Part shown: positions 22,750 through 31,192 of the stretch, piece by piece
How the letters are laid out: each line of letters opens with the position of its first letter
How positions within the stretch are numbered: position 1 is the stretch's first letter
Source of the DNA: Rhizophlyctis rosea
Lineage: Eukaryota; Chytridiomycota; Chytridiomycetes; Rhizophlyctidales; Rhizophlyctidaceae
NCBI GenBank assembly: GCA_027596075.1
Contig: JADGJC010000083.1
Span: forward strand, 78,984-142,983
Direction: 5' to 3'
DNA: 64,000 nt
The notes under the pieces: model-generated
The model's database searches: none
The model's input: the letters and a program-made list of their open reading frames with translations, nothing else
What the model was told of the DNA's origin: nothing
Translations under genes and position numbers: made by a program

Positions 22750-24933
22750 TTAGTCTCGGTCATTTCTCCATCGATGACCAGCCTCACCGGCCCTCCGATA
22801 AAACTCCCCACTGGACCTCCCATATCCTTCGCCCCCACCCTGACCTCCACGACCCCGCCCCCTCGCATCGCCTCTCGACCCACCCCCTCCGCGATGCCAT
22901 CCCCGCCCACCGTACCCCCCGCCATCCCCATCGCTCTTACCCCCTCCCCTGTTCGCCCGCCCAGGACTCCCATCGCCCCCTCTCCATCCCCGCCCGTCCC
23001 CGTCCCATCTGCCAATTTCATCGCTCCTCCGGGTATACCCAGCCAATCCCCCACCATCTCTACCCTGCGGACTACCTCCAACCCCATCGTGTCGCCGCCA
23101 CTCAGGAGGAGTTCCTCCTCCGCTCGCACCTCTAGACTGGCTCCGACTCCTAGGCGTCCCTTCAGTCGGCCACTGAGCCGCATCATCCCTTCGCTCGCCC
23201 CACCGGTTCGGCTCACCCCATCCGTCCGTCACCTTCCCTCCCCAGCCTTCATACGGGCTGGGCGCGCCCCATCCGTTCGTATGTATATCGTCAGAAGGAT
23301 GTTTCTTCTGGTCTTCAGAAGGCTTTTCGCCCGATCCCCACGCGTCCGGTTGGTAGGTCAAGTGGTGTTGCGAAGAGGGAGCTTCTTGACCAGTTGCATG
23401 GGCTGACGACTGAGGCTTCTGCCCAGTCGGCGCATGCGAGCTGCTATCCAACTCCGCCCGGGCACCGTACTGCGTCTCCCCTTCACTCCATGCAATGACG
23501 CTCTCATCGCCCTCTCTTCGTAGGTCGTCCCACAACTTCCGGAACAACTCTGATGATGGACGCGTTAGTATTGATATACTCCAAGAAACAGTGGACATTA
23601 ATCACCTTTGCAGTACGCGTAATCCGGCTCCTCCGTGAAACTGAGATCCCGCGTATACTCCAAAAATATGGAAAACTCTGCCGGCATCCCCGAAGTAAGA
23701 TCGGCAGTAAGGGTATCTGACTTACACTCGCCGATTTTACGCCATCCTTCTGTTGACGTCAGCGCACGCATTCCGACCCATGGCAAAGACCTACAGGCAC
23801 CGAGTTATTAAAACTTTATGAGAAGGATTGAACGCTTGAGCGATACTTGCCCCCTCAGAAACTCGATCAGAATATACGCGAGACTCTCCAGATCGTCCCT
23901 GCGCGTATGCTCGCTCCCTTTGTGGACATTGACGCTCGCGTATCGAGCAGTCCCCGTCTTGTGTTTAGGCTTTTTACTTCTTCGACTCGCATTCCTGATA
24001 TGGCGCCCATCTTCACGGTAAAAGGCCGCAAGACCGAAGTCGATAACATATATCTTTGGGTTACGTGTCATGTCTTCGCCGAACTGACCAACGCAGAACT
24101 GGTCGGGTTTCTGTATGTCGCTCGTCAGTTTTATGGGTTCCGCAATACCGTTAGATGCAGAGCGCACATACCACGTCCCGAAAGACAACGCCAGCGCGAT
24201 GAATATCACACAATCTATCCAGCATCTGAATAGCACAGTATGCGACAGTTCGGACAGGGATAGTATGTGAAGGCGACGCGTTCAACATCTGCTTGAGCGA
24301 TGGGCCCAACCGATCCATCACTAAAATCTTGAATGACCCGTCGTCTCCAAAGTGGTGGATGCGAGGAAGTCCACTGATCCCGGAAAGTGCCTGGTACATT
24401 TTATCTGAGAGTAAGGACGTGAGCTGGGGCAGAGAGTTGTAAGGAAGTGAAACGCAACTTCGGGCATACATTCATGTTCTAGGTTATGTCCTGAGGACTT
24501 CAGCTCTCGTTTGACGGCTACCGGTGCTTGCGTCTGTATGTCTGCGCCTGTCGAAAAGATGTTGAGCGTCTGGTGCTTTTGCAAGTCGAGAACATATGTG
24601 TTAGCGCGACATACCTCCAAACACTTCCCCAAAGCTGCCAGCACCGATCTTCCCCTGGGCAGAAGATTAGTACTTGCCACGAAAGGTTTTGCCAAATTAT
24701 GAAGCGCAAAGCCCGTAACTTACATCAATTTCCCATTTATCACAGACTATTTTCGGCATTGGCGCACCCGTTTCAGGTGGGGCCGACAAGGAAGTCGAAG
24801 CGCTGCCGTGAAAGCTTGTAGGGGAAGGGTCCCAGTTGCTGGACCATGCCGATACTGCTGTTTCCGATGAAGGGGAAGGTGATAGCGTGGATTGTTGGAA
24901 GCGGGCTACTGGACGTTTGTCAGGAGTTGACAT
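22750..24933 (-). CDS. casein kinase 1 with RGG/GW-rich C-terminal tail
   Basis: Seven exons (24933-24724, 24654-24615, 24547-24470, 24404-24172, 24110-23851, 23790-23606, 23549-22750) give 601 residues. After a 70-residue Ser-rich leader, the kinase has GKIGAGSFGEV (Gly loop), VAVKREL (Lys), RDVKPDQF (catalytic loop), IDFGLA and TGTARYASVNVHKG, a CK1 hallmark, then FLRGSLPWVGM. The usual HRD His is Phe here (VFRD); the catalytic Asp is kept. The last ~240 residues are Gly/Trp/Arg-rich, with several NGWG/DGWGEP and GRGRGG-type motifs, likely disordered and RNA-interacting. The fifth intron (23850-23791) starts GC rather than GT; only GC-AG restores frame and the LRGSLPW motif. CK1 kinases phosphorylate primed Ser/Thr in trafficking, DNA repair and clock control; the isoform is not deducible. 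Confidence 0.9.
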
Positions 24934-25039
24934 AAGTATGTTGTTTGAGTTCAAAAGATTTACTCCGAGAAAGGACGAGAAAACAAGGCAAAGCAATTGT
25001 GGGAAAGCGAAGGGAAAGTGGGGTTTTGGACGCGTCGAA

Positions 25040-26026
25040 ATGACTCGCGCGCAGCCCTGTCCAAAATCTGTTTTGAACCCCACTTCAGCAACTTTATTCT
25101 GCCTTCACTTTCCCACATCACTTATCGCCAATCTCACGAAAGGCCAAGAAGAAAAAAGACAACACCGAAACGCCTGCCGTTCAATCCAAAACCCTTTCTA
25201 TGCCTTGTACAAGCGACCTGATGTGATTGCTCGTCGCAGGCCACAGAGTGGCATCTATTCCATATCGGACGTCTTTGAAGTCGTCTACGAGAGATGGGGC
25301 ACGGGCGACGGTATTACTCAGACAGTCAACAGGCCAGGAATCATATGCGGCCATTGGGTAACGGAGTGGGAGAAGGGCACGGGCGATGTGACCATCATAA
25401 CATTAGATAATAGCATCTCCCAATCCGCGAAGCGCACGCGTATCCGCCCAAACCCCGCTTTCTTCGACATCAACGAGACTGCCTTGGCGTACACCGTTTA
25501 TGTTCCAGAACCTGAGGCTCCCTATCGCGCTCTACTTAACGTTGTACGTCTCGTTGACGACACGCAGATGGCCTCTCATGTTCTCCCCGATGCGTCAAAA
25601 TGCCGCCACCTTACCGTCACCCGCCTCAACGTTCTGCTACATTACGGCACGGAATGTGAGGTTTTTGATCTCAAACTGACTTCTTCCTACAACCTGCCAC
25701 TTCTCAGCGACCTTTTCGGGCTTGATCGCCGCCATCCTCATGATTGGCAGTTTAATGACTGGTTGGGAATTCACAATCCGACTCGGAGAGCCTGGGGAAC
25801 TGCCGATGCCGGTCTACATCTACTGGACCCGAAAACCAGAACACGTCAATTCTTCACACCCTTGGGCCGCTGTTTTTACAATGATGGGCGTGCTTCGCCG
25901 GAGGGTCCGTATGACGATGGATATTGTTTCACCACAATTGAATATCCTGTCGATGAGGCGGGGAGCAGGACGGGAGCAGGGGGCCATTTACGGCATTATT
26001 GGCGGTGGTTGGAACGGGTTTCCTAA
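25040..26026 (+). CDS. unknown protein, paralogue A of an inverted pair
   Basis: This is an uninterrupted frame of 328 residues from the ATG at 25040; it stays open further upstream but then overlaps the casein kinase gene antisense. From about residue 60 on it matches the minus-strand copy at 27253-27990: ICGHW/ICGHK, DINET, RLNVLLHYG versus RINILLLFS, LDPKTRTRQF, TTIEYPVDEAGSRTGAGG and HYWRW are shared. The repeated beta-strand-like pattern with Trp and His recalls the C-terminal propeller region of fungal F-box proteins, but no F-box is visible in front. The first ~60 residues have no counterpart in copy B and are doubtful. No family is recognised with confidence. Its 3' end is close to a Fanzor remnant. 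Confidence 0.55.
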   Translation: MTRAQPCPKSVLNPTSATLFCLHFPTSLIANLTKGQEEKRQHRNACRSIQNPFYALYKRPDVIARRRPQSGIYSISDVFEVVYERWGTGDGITQTVNRPGIICGHWVTEWEKGTGDVTIITLDNSISQSAKRTRIRPNPAFFDINETALAYTVYVPEPEAPYRALLNVVRLVDDTQMASHVLPDASKCRHLTVTRLNVLLHYGTECEVFDLKLTSSYNLPLLSDLFGLDRRHPHDWQFNDWLGIHNPTRRAWGTADAGLHLLDPKTRTRQFFTPLGRCFYNDGRASPEGPYDDGYCFTTIEYPVDEAGSRTGAGGHLRHYWRWLERVS

Positions 26027-26166
26027 AGTGATGCGGCATTCTGCAGGTTACGGGAGTTGGATATAAAGTTGCGTCATCTAGATAGCTGTACCCTTCTTCA
26101 AGCCGAGATATTTAAGGTAGAAAGTGATGCATGAGTCTGAAGTTCATATAATGTCGTATGTGAGAA

Positions 26167-26484
26167 TGTATTTTCTACACACCCCTCTCCGGGGTTATGC
26201 ATACGAATCAGTATGCCAGAGTAAATTACAGTGCTCGTGCTACCTAATGAGCGGAGAGTATAGACTAGACATATCTAAACTATACAATGTGCAACTGAAA
26301 TCTGAGGGGAACGCCGATGACAGACGCAATGACAGAAAGACGGGGTACGTATTTTACAGGAAGATGGGGAATGCAGGTATTCAACGGGAAGGCTCGGCCC
26401 TCATAAACTCGTCGTCTGCAGTTCCGCCCAGTATTCTGTCGGGGGCTCATACTTGTACTCGTTGGGTGGTGGCAAGTTCCATTC
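26167..26484 (-). mobile_element. 3'-end remnant of a Fanzor element
   Basis: Read on the minus strand, this segment repeats the last ~85 coding bases of the Fanzor-like gene at 28123-29491 through the same stop codon, then its non-coding tail. It ends at the same GTGTGTAGAAAATACA. The coding part differs at only about two positions (one silent, one Asp/Asn). Relative to the right copy it carries about 75 extra bases between stop codon and tail (roughly 26313-26385). Everything 5' of GAATGGAACTTGCC is missing, so it is a dead 3' fragment. Together the two copies form a widely spaced inverted repeat. Confidence 0.85.
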
Positions 26485-27252
26485 TGCAGTAGTTGGAGAG
26501 CGCGTCCGGCTGATCATGAGGGACTCGTAGTCAGGGGAGACAACCGTCGGGAGACAACCGTCAACTTTGAGCACCTCCCTGTAGCTGAGCCATTGCGTTC
26601 GTCATGCTGCCGGGAGCCACTAACTTCTACATGCGTCCACGACTCTGTGCTCCTCTTTTCATTTTCGTATTGGTTCCCGGAGCATTTTCACTTTTTCTTT
26701 TCTTTCCAGATTCATTTAGATGGCAGCTCTTGTTGGTATCCGCAAACAGAGCAGCTAGCTGGCTCCGGTCCCTTGGGGGAATCGCATCCTTGTTGAAGAC
26801 GCATGGATGCGCGGGAGGGTTCGAATCCCTCTCGGAGTCATATTGTGATATGGCGTTTGATTGTTTCAATAATATGCGAACGCTTCTCCATTCTCACTTT
26901 TTGTTTTCCAATGTAGTGCTGTGGCTGTGATGGAAGGGAAGTTCAGGGACGTGTATCGGTCGTTGGGTGGATCAGGGTGGAACATATGAATATTGACGAG
27001 AGATCGAGGTTTTCATAGACCGGACCTTGATGTTTGGCCGCAAAAGTCAAGAGGAATTGGGTCGACCAATGGAAGTGTTGGGATTTTGAAAGCAAGGGGA
27101 TCGAACATCTTTTCATCTACAAGTCCCGTATTCATTGTCCCATATGATACATAGGCACCAATCAGGCTATTGCCCGACGAAAACTGAGCAATGCATCGTG
27201 CTGAACCACACTATTTTGTAATTGACTCCTATGATATAACAGTCCTAAAGTC
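26485..27252. other. non-coding stretch between remnant and pseudogene
   Basis: No supported gene is seen. A direct repeat gggagacaaccgtc occurs twice at about 26534 and 26549, and a tRNA-like segment lies at 26762-26839. A short plus-strand hydrophobic frame (26604-26930) overlaps the tRNA-like segment and is judged fortuitous. Confidence 0.45.
26762..26839 (+). tRNA. tRNA-like segment, degenerate
   Basis: A perfect T-arm (GAGGG, TTCGAAT, CCCTC) containing a consensus B box is followed by seven bases that pair with GCTCCGG at the 5' end, including two G-U pairs. CGCATCC...GGATGCG could form a long anticodon-like stem. A D-arm with normal GG is not found, no T-run terminator follows closely, and the discriminator would be C. 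It may be a tRNA pseudogene or a tRNA-derived SINE head rather than a working tRNA. Confidence 0.3.
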
Positions 27253-27990
27253 CTAACATACTTTTACGTCGTGACCCACCCACCGCCAATAATGCCCAAA
27301 CTGACCCCCCGCTCCTCTCCTGTTCCCCGCTTCATCAACAGGATACTCAATCGTTGTTAAGCAATACCCCGGCACTACCGATCTGCCTTCCCGCAACCGC
27401 TTCAGGCACTCAACAAATTGCCGGGTTCTGGTTTTCGGATCAAGGATCATCATATGAGTTTGCTGCCACACCATAATGATTGGCATTCTGCACCGCCATC
27501 CAGTCCAGAGGGTGCCAATCTGCTTCTGGGGAACCGATGATGTCGGAGAGCTTGTAGAGGAAGTTTGAGTGGAAGTCAAAGACCCAGCATTCTTTGCTGA
27601 ATAGGAGCAGGATGTTGATGCGGGTGAGATGAAGCTGATAACAGGTGGAAATGTCAGGTATGGGGTACGAGCTTAGGTGTGTTGCATCGGACAGACGGAC
27701 AAGGTTGAGTCGAGCCTTAAATGGTGATTCGGGTTCAGAGGTGAGGGCAACGTAAGCTAGGAAGGTTTCGTTGATGTCGCATAGGCCGTCGTGCAGGTGA
27801 AAGTGGTATGGTTTGAAATCATTGTCCAATGATAGGATGGTGGCGGTTTCATCGTCCTCCCCCCATTCTTGAAGCTTATGTCCACAGATAGTTCCCATCC
27901 AGCTTCCCTTAAGTTCGGCAATGATTTCACCGCTGTCAACGTCCTGACCAACGATTTTGTAGGTATCTGGCATGCGGCATGCGATGATAT
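27253..27990 (-). pseudogene. paralogue B of the 25040-26026 gene, frameshifted
   Basis: The minus strand from PNIIACR (about 27990) reads in one frame through ICGHK, LCDINETFLAY, ARLNLVRLSDA and DWMAVQNANHYGVAANS. It then needs a shift at about 27450 to continue as MMILDPKTRTRQF, TTIEYPVDEAGNRRGAGGQ and HYWRW. Alignment with copy A shows one base fewer between the conserved Trp/Gly region and LDPKTRTRQ, with no room for an intron. The first in-frame ATG is at 27973, inside the region of homology, and a stop lies seven codons before it. Thus the 5' end is also missing or unspliced. It abuts the 5'-truncated Fanzor about 130 bp away. Confidence 0.72.
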
Positions 27991-28122
27991 TGGGTCATTT
28001 GTAAGTGTAGTGTTGACCAAGCCAATGCTGGTTCTCCGCCAAGTGTGAACAGTGCTGCCTACATCTTCTCTTGATTTTGAAACCAACTCGCTCCCTTCCC
28101 ATCCTTACATCTTGGAAAACAG

Positions 28123-29491
28123 ATATGGAAGCATCATATCAACATCAACGAAAAGCGTACTTCGGCGTGACAGAAAGAGATACGTGTATCTTTCTCCACA
28201 ACAATATCTTTCCGCACTATGCTAGGTCGGTCGTCGTGTCTAGATCTCTTCATCGGTGAACATCGCATCCACCCGACTGACAGAAACTCATGCTCACAGT
28301 CTCAAAGAATACTATAACCGCAAAATCTTTTACAAAAATGGTTTCACCACACGCCAGCAGAACAAACGCTTCCTCACCATGACGGCACGCCATCTCATGC
28401 AGCTATCTCCGGTATGAGAGTCTACCTCTTTTCGCCAAATTGCCGATACTGAACATACAAATTGCAGAGATGGTGTCTCAACCCGGGACGCGCTCACAAA
28501 AAGCAGCTCAAGCGAGAACATTATTTGCCGTCATCGTATATTGATTCCAACTTCCTGTCAGGTCAGACACGACAACAGAGAAGGTCTGCGGAGGTTGGGG
28601 TGGATATGATAGAGTATAGGCGTTGGCACCCTCTGCCCAAAGAAGAGCAGCCCCGCCAAGGAGCGCTGTGGGCTTGGGGATGGGGAAACTATGCATGGAA
28701 CAAACCGTATCCTCCTGTGCCTAACAAGGTTGGTTAGAAGTTGTTTGCCCATTCTGTGGAGAGATCAGACACTAAACACATTGACAGGCATTGGCGAGGG
28801 AAATAGCAGTGCAAGGTGACACTGTCATCATGATGCCGGAACGAGGCACCACAAAAGGCCAGTGTACTTCAGCCGTGGCCGGCTACGAGTCGCAATTGGT
28901 CGGCCCACCGTTTGAGTTCCGTCCTCATCAACATGCCTTACATTACTTGGTGGCTAATCAGCTTCGATGTGATCACGCGTGAGTGATGTTCATGAATAAT
29001 TCTTAAGGTAATAACCATCATTCTGATACTATCTAATGCTCAATGCAGAAAGACAAAGCTTCGCCGGCACGGCGAACGTCAGAGACATTGCAAGGTGTTG
29101 CATTGCTGGGTCCCGGAAAATCCCCTTCGGAGTGACGACAACATTCCGCGCGGGGAATGGATTCGTACAAAAGATTGTGGCGAACAGGCTCCAAAGCGTA
29201 AGTGTCACTGCACCTTGGAGCAAAAAGCGCACATGTGTTGATCTCCATCTCGTTCCAGTCCTCAAAAACCATCGCCTATTGCTGTGCAAAGATGGTTGCA
29301 TGGCATTGTGCGCCAATCAGCCGGCCATCATAGGACGGGATCAGAATGCATCGGCACTGCTTAGGTACATGCTTGTCAACTGTTGCTGCACGAGGGGACA
29401 GCGTCCTGAATGGAACTTGCCCCCACCCGACGAGTACAAGTATGAGCCCCCGACAGAATACTGGGCGGAACTGCAGACGACGAGTTTATGA
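28123..29491 (+). CDS. Fanzor-like (eukaryotic TnpB) protein, 5'-truncated
   Basis: Six exons (28123-28255, 28300-28411, 28468-28728, 28788-28978, 29049-29197, 29259-29491) splice in frame to about 359 residues ending in TGA. C-terminal hallmarks of Fanzor/TnpB appear in order: LKEYYNRKIFY; a WGWGNYAW ... PNKALAREIA block; TTKGQC where TS-x-x-C is usual; a Cys-rich ribbon (RHCKVLHC, KDCGEQ, LLLCKDGC); RuvC-III GRDQNASALL; and a trailing RGQRPEW like the RPE tail of the family. The RuvC-I DxG region is not recognisable. The expected N-terminal half is absent, since sequence upstream belongs to pseudogene B. It is therefore probably an inactive copy. Fanzors are RNA-guided nucleases carried by eukaryotic transposons. 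The family call rests on motif order, not a search; an unrelated Cys-rich transposon protein is the alternative. Confidence 0.62.
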
Positions 29492-29659
29492 GGGCCGAGC
29501 CTTCCCGTCCGCATTCCCATCAGATTTCAGTTGCTCATTGTATAGTTTAGATATGTCTAGTCTATACTCTCCGCTCGTTAGGTAGCACGAGCAACTGTAA
29601 TTTACTCTGGCATACTCATTCGTATGCATAACCCCGGAGAGGGGTGTGTAGAAAATACA
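29492..29659 (+). ncRNA. candidate omega RNA / conserved 3' tail of Fanzor
   Basis: This non-coding tail is nearly identical in the inverted remnant. It can fold into three consecutive hairpins: GCTCG/CGAGC at 29573-29592, GCATAC/GTATGC at 29610-29627 and CCCC/GGGG at 29632-29644. In the other copy the stem of the second hairpin is unchanged while its loop differs. In known Fanzors the guide RNA scaffold comes from the element's end next to the nuclease gene, so this is the natural place for it. RNA expression is not shown. Confidence 0.35.
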
Positions 29660-29678
29660 CTACTTCTTGCGTGCGGGA

Positions 29679-29809
29679 GATGTGCAATTCCTCAGGTGTG
29701 GTAAGACGTGCATCACTCTGCTATTCCTCTGGTGCGGTAGACGTGCATCGCGCTGCTATTCCTCTAGTGCGGTAGACGTGCATCGCTCTGCTGTTCCCCA
29801 GGTGCGGAG
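29679..29809. repeat. 35-bp tandem repeat
   Basis: Three units beginning gacgtgcatc start at 29705, 29740 and 29775, exactly 35 bp apart, with a shorter degenerate unit before them. Each contains ctgctattcctct and ggtgcggta. The array begins 20 bp beyond the Fanzor 3' terminus. There are no variable spacers, so this is not a CRISPR array. Confidence 0.85.
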
Positions 29810-31192
29810 TGCAGGCGTCCGAATACCTGATAGCAACTGCAGTGAGTACGCGAAGCTGCACGTCCAAACGAGGTGGTGGGGATACTCACAGCTTTCGTTT
29901 GGATAAGATTGGGTTGAATAGTTGAGGTCCGGCAGAACGGCAGCTCTTGACCGGCACCATGAGAAAAAGAAAGAAAGTTCACCAGTCGAGATCCTTGAGC
30001 CGACCCGCTCGTGTTGAACGTGGTACGGAGCAAAAGAGAAGTCTGATGGTGGGTTTGATGAGAGTTTTGACGAGAGACACCTGCATGACGTTTAGATGCA
30101 TGATGTGTCATGAGTCATGTCAGCCGCGATCCGCAATTTTGTGGCCCCTGCGGGATGAGCTCAACATGGCTTAGACTGGTGGACTGTAACTTGGTTCTTT
30201 GGCCCGCAGAAAGCATACAGTGGGATCACCAAACTCAATGGTATCATGACATGTTTGTGTAGCAAGTCCATCTGCCCAAATTTCGGTAATGGTGTCAGCA
30301 GTGTAACCAAATTCGACCAATAAGATTCGACTGACCTGCCAGTCAGTAGCTTCCGAGTCTCTTCGGGCTTTTACGCAGGACTATTCACTGTGCAACTTAT
30401 GGCTGCGGAGTTGGCTTACTAGTCCAATTTGATGAGTGATTGATTGATCGGACCCAAAAAAGCTGCTCGGCCCATCGGTCGTGAGCGAGCTGTGTACACC
30501 GGCGAAGGTGGAAAACTGGAAAATTGAACATGCCCTTTCAATCGCACCTTGTTCACGGTATTGCTGGTCCTCCCCCTTACAACCTGCTAGCCAGCCAGCC
30601 AAACTTGCATCGCGGCGCACTACTTCGCTTCATTCGTGCCCAATAATATTCCACTAGTTTGAATAGTAGCAGTTCGGCATATGACGAGTGGGAGTGTATG
30701 TTATCACTTTCTAGCTCCTCTTGTAAGCTGAATATCTTTCACACGCGTTCAGTGTCCAGAGACTGGTTAGGTGTCGAGACGAACCCAGCTTCTATAGGTC
30801 GGTCCACACACTTTTGGTGGGCGTTGACACCTCGCTACCGCAGAAGATCCCTTCGAGATTGAACTTTCAACTCGTGTTTTCGCTCACTTGCAAAGTGCTT
30901 TGAGGGCTTGCGTCAACCCATTCCTGCGTGGCCCTCGGCTTTGACACGCGAGGTGGCCCAATTTTCCCACACTTCCAATACGTTCCTTACAAACTCATGT
31001 CCTTGGCGAAGTACCTATGAACCAGTAGTCATACTCCACATTCGTCAGAGCCCAAACACTGTTCCTTTTACTTCCACGGCGAGCCAAGCATTTCACACGC
31101 AAGCAGCTCACAGATCTGACCAGACTTCTCGTGTTGAGCCTGCAGTTCCTGCAGTTTCAGGTCCTGCACTTTTGTGTGTTGTCTATTGAACG
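29810..31192. other. long intergenic region
   Basis: About 1.4 kb without a supported gene. Short open frames on both strands lack domains. The last few hundred bases are probably the promoter and 5' leader of the next gene. Confidence 0.45.

Larger units (their letters stand above)
28123..29659 (+). mobile_element. 5'-truncated Fanzor transposon copy
   Basis: The coding exons plus a 168-bp tail make up the visible element. Its 3' end at 29659 is set by comparison with the inverted remnant, because both copies stop matching right after AAAATACA. No matching 5' terminus or target-site duplication is visible, consistent with loss of the 5' part. Confidence 0.55.

Noticed and set aside
22720..23406. 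228-codon Pro/Ser/Arg-rich plus-strand open frame
   Set aside because: It is the exact antisense of the Gly/Arg/Trp-rich casein kinase tail; the frame is open only because that tail is GC-rich and repetitive.
24836..25039. Upstream extension of gene A to an earlier ATG
   Set aside because: It would overlap the first exon of casein kinase 1 antisense, and that part has no match in paralogue B.
26604..26930. Hydrophobic plus-strand frame of 108 codons
   Set aside because: It runs through the tRNA-like segment and has no domain, splice support or homologue that I recognise.
29679..29809. CRISPR-like array
   Set aside because: Units are directly adjacent at a 35-bp period with no variable spacers, and the genome is eukaryotic.
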